A DNA stretch of 10,631 nt from Oscillospiraceae bacterium (GCA_031266295.1 JAISBH010000113.1:1-10631), one strand, 5' to 3'. Positions 1 through 5,876 are shown, counted from the stretch's first letter. Translations and numbers: made by a program. Notes: generated from the letters alone by a model not told the origin.

Positions 1-122
1 TCTTTATCCGCCCGCAGCGCAGCCGCGATATCCAGCAGCGCGGCGTTCCTAACGGACAGCGGGAGTGCGGCCAGCTTAGTTGACGCGATCTTAGCGTCGC
101 GCGCGGCATCCAACGTTTGCAT
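1..122 (-). CDS. proA: Glutamate-5-semialdehyde dehydrogenase (gamma-glutamyl phosphate reductase), N-terminal fragment
   Basis: Only the first 40 codons are in the window; the gene runs off the left edge. ProA reduces gamma-glutamyl phosphate to glutamate-5-semialdehyde with NADPH in the second step of cytoplasmic proline synthesis. The visible peptide starts MQTLDAARDAKIASTKLAAL and continues with a segment reading RNAALLDIAAALRADK. The ordering A-K-x-A-S-x-K-L-A-x-L followed by K/R-N-x-A-L-x-x-I-A-x-A-L is the typical ProA N-terminal helix pair as I remember the family. The ATG at 122-120 is preceded by a purine-rich GAGGGGG stretch (about 128-134), a plausible ribosome binding site. It is divergent from asd and has its own consensus promoter about 165 bp upstream. 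proB is not visible; it could lie beyond the edge. The catalytic cysteine region is outside the window, so the call rests on the N-terminus alone. Confidence 0.78.
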   Translation of the reverse strand, partial: MQTLDAARDAKIASTKLAALPLSVRNAALLDIAAALRADK

Positions 123-281
123 GATTATCCCCCTCTGCGTCCGAGGAAGCACCACTGTCACTGCGGGGCGATGACAATGCCGGTTACGTCACAGCGCGCA
201 AGACTTGTTTCCCCGTCCCTCCAAGCCCCATCGCCACCCCAGGATGAGACGCCGCAGCAGCCACAGGAGTGGCGCCACTCT
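123..281 (-). promoter_or_regulatory. Long 5' leader of proA, possibly structured
   Basis: With transcription starting near 281, proA has a leader of about 158 nt that holds no convincing gene. It opens with a perfect 14-bp palindrome (267-280, GAGTGGCGCCACTC) that could form a hairpin at the very 5' end of the RNA. A long-range pairing is also possible: CATCGCC at 229-235 is the reverse complement of GGCGATG at 167-173, with flanking runs of C and G that extend it. There is no terminator-like hairpin with a U-run. I looked for a T-box (the conserved GGGTGG-x-ACCGCG element) and did not find a good match. Leader length and pairing are seen; a regulatory role is inference. Confidence 0.35.
267..280. 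repeat. Perfect 14-bp palindrome at the predicted proA transcript start
   Basis: GAGTGGCGCCACTC reads the same on both strands. It lies immediately downstream of the predicted proA start point (about 281), so it could be a repressor site or a 5' stabilising hairpin (5-bp stem, 4-nt loop). No function is assigned. Confidence 0.6.
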
Positions 282-287
282 TCGCAT

Positions 288-316
288 ATTATACCCTACT
301 CCTATGAAAATGTCAA
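288..316 (-). promoter_or_regulatory. Consensus sigma-70/sigma-A promoter for proA
   Basis: Read on the minus strand, TTGACA (316-311) is followed by exactly 17 bp and then TATAAT (293-288): both hexamers match the consensus perfectly. The predicted start is near 281. It points at proA and is back to back with the asd promoter, their -35 boxes 5 bp apart. Confidence 0.85.
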
Positions 317-321
317 AAACA

Positions 322-349
322 TTGACACACGGCGCGGATGCAGTATAAG
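322..349 (+). promoter_or_regulatory. Near-consensus promoter for asd
   Basis: TTGACA (322-327), a 16-bp spacer and TATAAG (344-349) form a strong housekeeping promoter. The predicted start is near 356, giving asd an AT-rich leader of about 62 nt. In that leader TAATG recurs three times (about 353-370). Confidence 0.82.
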
Positions 350-402
350 ATGGTAATGGTTAATGTAATGGATATGTTTTAGTTTTTTGAGAATAGTATC
401 GT

Positions 403-408
403 CGGAGG
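403..408 (+). promoter_or_regulatory. Ribosome binding site that decides the asd start
   Basis: CGGAGG lies 10 nt before a GTG at 419. An ATG at 412 is too close (3 nt) and opens only an 11-codon frame. The next in-frame ATG at 440 is 31 nt away with no good site of its own. This favours GTG 419. Confidence 0.65.
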
Positions 409-418
409 TTGATGTTTA

Positions 419-1516
419 GTGACTCGATTGGAATCGACAATGTATAGGGTGGGCGTCGTCGGCGCGACCGGCATGGTTGGTCAGCGCTTCGTAACGCTCC
501 TGAAAAATCATCCATGGTTTAAGATAACCGCCGTGGCCGCGTCCGCGTCGTCGGCAGGAAAGACATATAGCCAGGCGGTCGAGGATCGCTGGATGATGGT
601 CTCACCCGTTCCCAAGTCTATCGGCGATATGACGCTGCTCGACGCCGCCGACGTGAATACTATCGCGGACTCGTGCGACTTCCTGTTCTGCGCGGTCAAA
701 CTGCCCAAGGCGGATACCCTTGCCCTCGAGGAGTCATATGCCCGCGCCGAAACCCCCGTCATATCCAACAACTCCGCAGCCCGATTGATCCCCGACGTAC
801 CCATGCTCATCCCAGAATTGAACCCCCACCACGCGCCCGTCATAGAAACTCAGCGGCGGAGGCTGGGCACGCGCTTCGGGTTCATCGCGGTTAAGCCGAA
901 CTGCTCGGTGCAGTGTTATGTGCCCGCGCTGCATCCGCTGATGGACTTCCATCCGGAAAGGGTGTTCGTTTCGACGTATCAGGCCATCTCAGGCGGCGGG
1001 AAGACATTCGCCACTTACCCCGATATCATCGACAACATAATTCCCTATATCCCGGAAGAGGAGGAGAAGAGCGAGAGCGAGCCGCTTAAGATATGGGGCG
1101 ATCTGACCGACGGCGGGATTCTGCCCTCTTTCGCGCCGGTGATCAGCGCGCAGTGTATCCGCGTGCCCGTCAGCGACGGACACCTGGCGGCCGTGTCGAT
1201 TCAGTTCGCCAAGAAGCCTTCAAGGGAGGATATACTGGAGCGATGGAGATCGTTCGAACCGCTGCCCCAGCGATGGAACCTGCCCAGCGCGCCCAAACCA
1301 TTCCTGCGATACCTGGATGAGTCCGACCGCCCACAGACCAAGCTGGACCGCGATTACGGCGGCGGAATGGGCGTGACTATAGGACGGCTGCGCGACGATC
1401 CGATATTCGATTATAGGTTTGTATCGCTGTCTCACAACACGATCAGGGGAGCGGCCGGAGGCGGCGTGCTGACCGCTGAACTGTTGGCCAAAGAGGGGTA
1501 TATCGTTAAGAAATGA
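419..1516 (+). CDS. asd: Aspartate-semialdehyde dehydrogenase, archaeal/fungal type
   Basis: The enzyme reduces 4-aspartyl phosphate to aspartate-4-semialdehyde with NADPH, the branch point to lysine/diaminopimelate, threonine and methionine, in the cytoplasm. The 365-residue product has a Rossmann dinucleotide motif GATGMVGQRF (15-24), the segment SNNSAARLIPDVPMLIPE (116-133), the catalytic cysteine in KPNCSVQ (Cys162), the glycine loop SGGGKT (191-196), the substrate-binding RVPVSDGH (Arg248, His255) and a late HNTIRGAAGG (339-348). Cysteine context and length (about 350-360 usual) fit the archaeal/yeast subfamily rather than the usual bacterial Asd. The start is GTG 419, chosen for its ribosome site; ATG 440, giving a product beginning MYRVGVVGATG, is the alternative. 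dapA follows 136 bp downstream in the same direction, the next step of the lysine branch. Family assignment is confident; the start is less so. Confidence 0.95.
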   Translation: MTRLESTMYRVGVVGATGMVGQRFVTLLKNHPWFKITAVAASASSAGKTYSQAVEDRWMMVSPVPKSIGDMTLLDAADVNTIADSCDFLFCAVKLPKADTLALEESYARAETPVISNNSAARLIPDVPMLIPELNPHHAPVIETQRRRLGTRFGFIAVKPNCSVQCYVPALHPLMDFHPERVFVSTYQAISGGGKTFATYPDIIDNIIPYIPEEEEKSESEPLKIWGDLTDGGILPSFAPVISAQCIRVPVSDGHLAAVSIQFAKKPSREDILERWRSFEPLPQRWNLPSAPKPFLRYLDESDRPQTKLDRDYGGGMGVTIGRLRDDPIFDYRFVSLSHNTIRGAAGGGVLTAELLAKEGYIVKK

Positions 1517-1521
1517 CAACG

Positions 1522-1600
1522 TTACGGCGTAAGGGTTGAATATACGGACTTAACCCCCGCGCCATTACATATATTCAACCCGTACGCCCTTACGCCGTAA
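1522..1600. repeat. Imperfect inverted repeat between asd and dapA (GTAAGGG family)
   Basis: The left arm (1522-1543) begins TTACGGCGTAAGGG and ends TTGAATAT. The right arm (1571-1600), read on the other strand, has the same two blocks with 8 extra bases (CGTACGGG) between them. The stem is therefore 14 bp plus 8 bp with a bulge, around a 27-nt loop. There is no U-run, so it is not a classical terminator, though it could attenuate or process an asd-dapA message. A related inverted repeat lies at 2597-2677. Confidence 0.75.
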
Positions 1601-1641
1601 ACGTGCGCGCGGGGTGCTTAACAACCAATCCGAACCGACAT

Positions 1642-1646
1642 GGAGG
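1642..1646 (+). promoter_or_regulatory. Ribosome binding site of dapA
   Basis: A perfect GGAGG lies 6 nt before ATG 1653. It rules out the longer reading from GTG 1614, whose first 13 codons overlap this site and match nothing in DapA. Confidence 0.85.
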
Positions 1647-1652
1647 CAAACA

Positions 1653-2537
1653 ATGAAGAGCGTACCGTTCACCGGCGCGGGCACCGCGCTGGCCACCCCG
1701 TTCACCGCGCTGGGCGAAGTGGATTATCCGGCGCTGGGCCGCCTGATAGAGCGGCAGCTGCGCGCCGGCGTATCCGCGCTGATCATGCTGGGCACGACGG
1801 GCGAGCCTTCCACGCTGACAGACGCCGAGGCAGATGAGATTGTCGCGCGCGTCCGTGAACTGATCGACGGTGGCGCGATGCTCGTGGCCGGGGTCGGCGG
1901 CAACAACACGGCTCACAGCATCCGGCGATGTAAACGATGCCGAGATCTCGGCGCGGACGCTTTGCTCGCTGTCACGCCGTACTATAACAAGACCAGCGCC
2001 GCCGGACTGATAGCTCACTTCACTGCGCTGGCCGACGCAACCGACCTGCCGATGGTCCTCTACAATGTCCCTGGCCGCACTGGGATGAACCTCGCGCCGG
2101 ATACAATGGACGTCTTAGCTAGTCATCCGAATATCGTCGGGCTGAAGGAGGCCAGCTCCAACATCGAGCAGATCGTCGAGCTGTTCTCACGCGTGCATGA
2201 CCGCGTCGCGATATACTCAGGCAGCGACGATCAAAACCTAGTCTACCTCGCGCTGGGCGGCGAGGGAGTAATCAGCGTGCTGTCCAACCTCAAGCCGGAA
2301 GCGGTGGTTCAGCTGTGCCGGGCGTGCGAATCCGGCGACTATATCGCCGCGCGCGAGATATCCCTCGCGCTGTACCCGCTGGCGAAGGCGCTCTTCCTGG
2401 AGACCAGTCCGATCCCGTTGAAGGCCGCGCTTGCCTACGCCGGGCTATGTGGAGATACGGTAAGGTTACCGCTGGTTCCGATGAGGGAGGACTTAAGGAC
2501 GAGGCTTTATCGTGCGATTGACGAGTATGGGGGATAA
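1653..2537 (+). CDS. dapA: 4-hydroxy-tetrahydrodipicolinate synthase
   Basis: DapA condenses pyruvate with aspartate-4-semialdehyde, the product of Asd next door, in the first committed step to diaminopimelate and lysine. The 294-residue product is of normal length and is a complete TIM-barrel class I aldolase. It shows GTTGEPST (47-54) with the paired threonines Thr48-Thr49, the tyrosines of TPYYNKTSAAGL (108-119), Tyr137 and Arg142 in LYNVPGRTG, the Schiff-base lysine in IVGLKEAS (Lys165), SGSDDQ (189-194) and ETSPIPLKAAL (250-260). YYNKTS in place of the proteobacterial YYNKPT is, as I recall, common in Clostridia. ATG 1653 has an ideal ribosome site. No separate promoter was found in the 136 bp after asd, so co-transcription with asd is likely. 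Allosteric lysine inhibition cannot be judged from the sequence. A related aldolase such as N-acetylneuraminate lyase is unlikely given the asd neighbour. Confidence 0.96.
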   Translation: MKSVPFTGAGTALATPFTALGEVDYPALGRLIERQLRAGVSALIMLGTTGEPSTLTDAEADEIVARVRELIDGGAMLVAGVGGNNTAHSIRRCKRCRDLGADALLAVTPYYNKTSAAGLIAHFTALADATDLPMVLYNVPGRTGMNLAPDTMDVLASHPNIVGLKEASSNIEQIVELFSRVHDRVAIYSGSDDQNLVYLALGGEGVISVLSNLKPEAVVQLCRACESGDYIAAREISLALYPLAKALFLETSPIPLKAALAYAGLCGDTVRLPLVPMREDLRTRLYRAIDEYGG

Positions 2538-2596
2538 CAGGCCACACTCTTTATGGCGTTGCGGCAATGGGAGACCCCCCTCTCCTTGTCTCTACA

Positions 2597-2677
2597 AGCG
2601 TAAACGTGTAAGGGTTGTTTCCAAACGGAAGCTACCTTATGTGTCCCACGTGTGGTTAGCCCTTACGCGTTTACGCT
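2597..2677. repeat. Inverted repeat downstream of dapA (GTAAGGG family)
   Basis: The left arm AGCGTAAACGTGTAAGGG (2597-2614) pairs with CCCTTACGCGTTTACGCT (2660-2677) over 18 positions, one of them a G-U wobble, around a 45-nt loop. Both arms share the GCGTAA/GTAAGGG core with the arms of the 1522-1600 element, so the two look like copies of one intergenic repeat family. It may also end the asd-dapA transcript, but no U-run follows. Confidence 0.75.
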
Positions 2678-2713
2678 ATGGCGATGGGTAGGTTGCGCTA
2701 CGTAAGCCTCGGC

Positions 2714-2753
2714 GGTTCGCTGCGGCGGGACGCTGTTCGGTTTGCGAACCGAA
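2714..2753. repeat. Compact hairpin with two alternative pairings
   Basis: TTCGGTT (2736-2742) pairs with AACCGAA (2747-2753) around the loop TGCG. GGTTCGC (2714-2720) can instead pair with GCGAACC (2744-2750), so the AACC segment has two exclusive partners. Function unknown. Confidence 0.55.
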
Positions 2754-2878
2754 TGCGCTTTAAGTTTGTGGCGCCCGCCACTATGACGTAAGTTGACTAT
2801 TTCTTTATGGCATTATCACTGGCGGGGCGCAGGGTTGGAACGTTGGGCGATGGAACGAGGAACGTCCCAGCGGGGAGC

Positions 2879-2946
2879 CTGGGACTCTGTCCCAGACCCT
2901 GCGAAGGGCTATCCGCCCTTTCGAATCCTGACCAGGCTTCGCCTGG
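2879..2946. repeat. Three tandem stem-loops of a common intergenic repeat style
   Basis: Three hairpins follow one another: CTGGGA/TCCCAG (2879-2884, 2890-2895), AAGGGC/GCCCTT (2904-2909, 2915-2920) and CCAGGC/GCCTGG (2932-2937, 2941-2946), each with a 3-5 nt loop. The pattern (G-run, CTCTG-type loop, C-run, then CGAAGGGC... and CCAGGCTTCGCCTGG) resembles multi-hairpin intergenic repeats I remember from many Clostridia and some other phyla. The resemblance is from memory and not verified. None of the hairpins is followed by a U-run. Confidence 0.65.
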
Positions 2947-3063
2947 ACCATCATGATACACAATCTACCGGCTTCGGACTGCCTGTTTTACCTGGATAGT
3001 CTACCTCGTAACGTAATCGGTTCCCCTAAGTGCGAACCACATCGTAACCGACAACCCTCATCG

Positions 3064-3103
3064 CCCCCCTATGGGGAGATGTCGCCGCAGCGACAGAGGG
3101 GGT
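3064..3103. repeat. Palindromic intergenic element with C-run/G-run arms and a GTCGC hairpin
   Basis: A C-run (3064-3069) and a G-run ending in GGTT (3098-3103) enclose an inner hairpin GTCGC-CGCA-GCGAC (3081-3094) and a CCCC-TAT-GGGG turn (3066-3076). This is the layout of short palindromic repeats seen between genes in many clostridial genomes (C-rich end, inner GTCGC-type hairpin, GAGGGG end). Family membership is recalled, not tested. Confidence 0.6.
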
Positions 3104-3200
3104 TCCCTCCGGCGACACCGCAACAGAGCGAGTTCCCCCGCAGCGGCATATCGGCTTTCCCTTTCGCCTCACTAACGCAAATTAACAAAATAAACCCCGG

Positions 3201-3229
3201 TTGAATCCGCCCCCGTTGGTCACAATAAT
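3201..3229 (+). promoter_or_regulatory. Candidate promoter of the PBP gene
   Basis: TTGAAT (3201-3206), a 17-bp spacer and AATAAT (3224-3229) give 4/6 and 5/6 matches to the consensus. The predicted start is near 3236, only about 26 nt before ATG 3262. The -10 box lies inside the dyad at 3219-3245. Confidence 0.5.
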
Positions 3230-3245
3230 GTCGTCGGATTGTGAC
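3219..3245. promoter_or_regulatory. Operator-like perfect dyad over the PBP promoter
   Basis: GTCACAAT (3219-3226) and ATTGTGAC (3238-3245) are perfect 8-bp inverted arms separated by 11 bp. They cover the -10 box and the predicted start point, where a dimeric regulator would block transcription. A hairpin role in DNA or RNA is less likely because the left arm lies upstream of the start. Confidence 0.5.
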
Positions 3246-3261
3246 TGTTGGGGGTGTCCTT

Positions 3262-5739
3262 ATGCAATCGAACAAGGAAAACGGATCGAACGGAAGAACG
3301 CTAATCAGCGCGCTCACCGGAGTGATAAATGATACAAAACGATGGTTCGGCAGCGGCGTGACTGTGCGTCGGCGCGCGAAGCGTCCGCCCGTCAGACCGC
3401 GCTGGAAGACCGCCATATGGCTGATGCTATTCATGGCGGTAGCGGCGGGCGGGATCGGTTGGACGGTGTTCGACGTACCCAACTGGCAGATGCTGGACGT
3501 CGGCAAGATCATCAACGTGCAGCAGGTCTCCACGCTCTACGACTCGAACGGCGAGCTGATCGCCACGCTTCAGGGCAGCGAGAACCGCACCGTAGTCAGC
3601 CTCGAACAAATACCCGTTCATGTGCGCGACGCGTTCATAGCGGCGGAGGATCTGCGCTTCTACCAGCATTGGGGGTTCGACCCAATCCGGATAGCGGGCG
3701 CGTTTGTCGCGGATATCAAGCATCAGAGCCTGGGTGAAGGCGCTTCCACGATCACCCAGCAGCTAATCAAGCTAAGCCACCTGACCAGCGAGAAGACATT
3801 CTCTCGCAAGCTACAGGAAGTGTGGCTGGCCTGGCAGCTGGAGCAGCAATACTCCAAGGACGACATATTGGCTATGTACCTGAACTACATCTACTTCGGC
3901 AACCGCTCCTTCGGCGTCGAGAAGGCGGCGGAGTCATACTTCCATAAAACCGTAGAGGAACTGACTGTCGCGGAAGGAGCGATGCTTGCCGCCACGATCA
4001 AGGCCCCGTCGTACTACGCGCCCCACACCAGGCCTGAGAACAATATGGCGCGGCGCGACTATATACTGCGCGTGATGCTTGACAACCAGATGATCGACCA
4101 GGAGACACACGACGCGGCGGTGAATGAACACCCCGAGGTATACACCGCGCCGCTACCGGACGTGCCGTACGGCTGGTTCGCCGACCAGGCTATATCCGAC
4201 GCGGAGGAATTGTTGGGCGTGAATAGCGAAACGTTGCTGGGCGGCGGATACAAGATATATACGACGCTCAATACCACGCTGCAGAGTGAGACGGACGCAC
4301 TGTTTGCCAACAAAAATAACTTCCCCGCCAACGCGTCCGACGGCACAAAGGTGCAGAGCGCGATGGCGGTGGTGGACGTGAAGACGGGTGCGCTGAGGGC
4401 GGTCGAGGGGGGACGCGAGTATACGGTGAGGCGCGGGCTAAACCGCGCGACCGCTGCCAGCGCGAGACGCTCGCCAGGCTCGTCGATAAAACCATTAGCT
4501 GTATACGCTCCCGCTATCAAGATGGGTTACTCGACAGCCAGCGTGCTGCTTGATGAACCGGGAGACTTCAACGGATATACGCCCAGGAACGCGGGCGGCG
4601 TGTATCACGGACCGGTGACGATAAGGACGGCGATAGCGCGGTCGATGAACGTGGCGACAGTGAGGCTGCTGCAAGAGATAGGCGTGGGCGCGGGGAGGGA
4701 TTTCCTTAAAAAGACGGGGATCACGGTGGATGATCGCGATTGGAATCTGTCGCTGGCGCTTGGATCGATGACGTATGGGGTGACCGCGCTGGAGATGGCC
4801 GGTGCATACGCTATGTTCGCCAACGGAGGGGTGTACAACGAACCGTATACTATCGAGAGAATTGAGGCGTTCGACGGCACGGATGTTTATGTTCACGAGG
4901 CGAATCCCGTTCGCGTTTTATCTGAACAGGATGCGTACCTGATGACCAGTATGCTGCAGTCGGTAACCAGCTGGGGCACAGGCAGCAGGTTGCAGGGCGC
5001 GGGTGTGCCGGTGGCGGGAAAGACGGGAACCAACTCGATCGGCGGGAGCGGACAAGGCAACCGAGACATCTGGATGGCGTCATATACCGTGGATTACGCT
5101 ACGGCAGTGTGGATGGGTTTTGATGTGACGGACAGTAAGCACAGGCTGCCGGATTGGAACGCGGGAGGAGATGCGCCGGCCGCGCTGACGGCCGCGTTCT
5201 ATAAAAAGGTGTACGCGAGCGCGAAGGGGAAGTCATTCCCGGTACCGGACGGGATTGTGATGCTGAATATCGATACGAAGTCGATTGCACTAAGGGGCGA
5301 AGTAATGCTGGCGGGGAATTTGACGCCAGCGAAGTATCGCGAACAGGAGGTGTTCCTGGCCAGCAGGAAGCCGACTCAGGTAAGCAATGTATGGTCAGCG
5401 CCGAGAGCGCCGAGCATGTATTATATAGAGCTGGCGGATGATGGGATGCCCAGGCTGGTATTCACGCCGTCGGACACGGCGACGGTGCGGATACAGCGAT
5501 CCGACCCATGGGGAGGGTCGGTGGTTCTGACGGAGGTATACGGCCGGGCGGGGCAGCTGCAGACATACACGGATTACACGGCGCAACATGGTATTCGCTA
5601 CACATACACGCTAACGCCGATACACTCTGAGTTGTTGAACGAGGGTGTGCTACTTGAAGGGCCGGCGGTGACGCAGTCTGCGCAGGCGTTCTCGCAGGGG
5701 GATAGTTTGTTGGATGATATGTTGGGGTTGTGGCGATGA
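3262..5739 (+). CDS. Class A penicillin-binding protein (bifunctional glycosyltransferase/transpeptidase, PBP1A-like)
   Basis: This membrane-anchored enzyme polymerises lipid II and cross-links peptidoglycan outside the cell. The 825-residue product starts with a basic cytoplasmic tail, then one membrane segment (about 51-70). The GT51 domain has AAEDLRFYQHWGFD (catalytic Glu129), GASTITQQ (160-167), RKLQE (182-186) and ILAMYLNYIYFGN (202-214). The transpeptidase domain has SSIK (catalytic Ser407, Lys410), SMN (461-463) and KTGT (587-590). All catalytic motifs are present, so both activities are expected. Residues about 715-800 form a beta-rich tail that may be a fibronectin-III-like domain, followed by a short acidic end; this part is weakly assigned. 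I chose ATG 3262, which has a GGGGG tract 7 nt upstream, over GTG 3241, which lies within the dyad and has no ribosome site. It stands alone, downstream of asd-dapA, whose pathway supplies wall precursors. Confidence 0.95.
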   Translation: MQSNKENGSNGRTLISALTGVINDTKRWFGSGVTVRRRAKRPPVRPRWKTAIWLMLFMAVAAGGIGWTVFDVPNWQMLDVGKIINVQQVSTLYDSNGELIATLQGSENRTVVSLEQIPVHVRDAFIAAEDLRFYQHWGFDPIRIAGAFVADIKHQSLGEGASTITQQLIKLSHLTSEKTFSRKLQEVWLAWQLEQQYSKDDILAMYLNYIYFGNRSFGVEKAAESYFHKTVEELTVAEGAMLAATIKAPSYYAPHTRPENNMARRDYILRVMLDNQMIDQETHDAAVNEHPEVYTAPLPDVPYGWFADQAISDAEELLGVNSETLLGGGYKIYTTLNTTLQSETDALFANKNNFPANASDGTKVQSAMAVVDVKTGALRAVEGGREYTVRRGLNRATAASARRSPGSSIKPLAVYAPAIKMGYSTASVLLDEPGDFNGYTPRNAGGVYHGPVTIRTAIARSMNVATVRLLQEIGVGAGRDFLKKTGITVDDRDWNLSLALGSMTYGVTALEMAGAYAMFANGGVYNEPYTIERIEAFDGTDVYVHEANPVRVLSEQDAYLMTSMLQSVTSWGTGSRLQGAGVPVAGKTGTNSIGGSGQGNRDIWMASYTVDYATAVWMGFDVTDSKHRLPDWNAGGDAPAALTAAFYKKVYASAKGKSFPVPDGIVMLNIDTKSIALRGEVMLAGNLTPAKYREQEVFLASRKPTQVSNVWSAPRAPSMYYIELADDGMPRLVFTPSDTATVRIQRSDPWGGSVVLTEVYGRAGQLQTYTDYTAQHGIRYTYTLTPIHSELLNEGVLLEGPAVTQSAQAFSQGDSLLDDMLGLWR

Positions 5740-5746
5740 ATTCGGG

Positions 5747-5778
5747 ATGGCCGGGGTGTCAGGTGACACTCCGGCCAT
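5747..5778. terminator. Strong hairpin in the PBP/pyrG convergent gap, probable shared terminator
   Basis: ATGGCCGGGGTGTC (5747-5760) and GACACTCCGGCCAT (5765-5778) form a 14-bp stem with one G-U wobble and a 4-nt loop, 7 bp after the PBP stop codon. There is no clean U-run on either side, so intrinsic termination is likely but not ideal. Placement between converging genes supports the call. Confidence 0.65.
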
Positions 5779-5809
5779 TGATATGATATACGCAACGCTG
5801 TCGCCGAGG

Positions 5810-5876
5810 CTGCGCCGCATATCGTACCCTTCGTTTGCAGCCGTCGTGCCTGCTATACTGCGTCGATGCGGCGCAG
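5810..5876. repeat. Perfect 11-bp inverted repeat across the pyrG stop codon
   Basis: CTGCGCCGCAT (5810-5820) and ATGCGGCGCAG (5866-5876) are exact inverses 45 bp apart. The right-hand copy lies in the last codons of pyrG, and the stop codon (5855-5853) is inside the loop. It could fold at the 3' end of the pyrG message; chance is not excluded at this GC content. Confidence 0.5.

Larger units (their letters stand above)
2538..3261. other. 724-bp non-coding, repeat-filled interval between dapA and the PBP gene
   Basis: No believable gene lies here on either strand; the short open frames lack ribosome sites and recognisable composition. The stretch is a mosaic of hairpins: a GTAAGGG inverted repeat (2597-2677), a GGTTCGC/AACCGAA hairpin cluster (2714-2753), a run of three hairpins (2879-2946), a small inverted pair TCGGTT/AACCGA (3017-3022 with 3046-3051) and a C-run/GTCGC element (3064-3103). 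The last 60 bp become AT-richer and hold the PBP promoter. No insertion-sequence ends or transposase remnants were seen. Confidence 0.7.

Noticed and set aside
123..281. T-box riboswitch in front of proA
   Set aside because: A GGGGTGGCGATG stretch on the minus strand looks partly like the T-box core, but the ACCGCG half, the specifier hairpin and a terminator/antiterminator pair are not recognisable.
117..356. Open frame of 79 codons on the plus strand
   Set aside because: It overlaps the proA start and both divergent promoters, has no ribosome site and no protein-like composition.
1614..1652. N-terminal extension of dapA from GTG 1614
   Set aside because: The 13 extra residues are not DapA-like, and the perfect GGAGG lies inside them, serving ATG 1653.
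2793..2821. Promoter beginning TTGACT at 2793
   Set aside because: No acceptable -10 box lies 16-18 bp downstream; the AT-rich CATTAT is only 12 bp away.
2793..3204. Two overlapping short open frames (2793-2999 and 2953-3204)
   Set aside because: They run through the hairpin repeats, lack ribosome sites and read as low-complexity Pro/Arg-rich peptides.
3069..3533. Minus-strand open frame of 154 codons overlapping the PBP start
   Set aside because: It is the antisense shadow of the PBP N-terminus and the repeat region, with no ribosome site or family resemblance.
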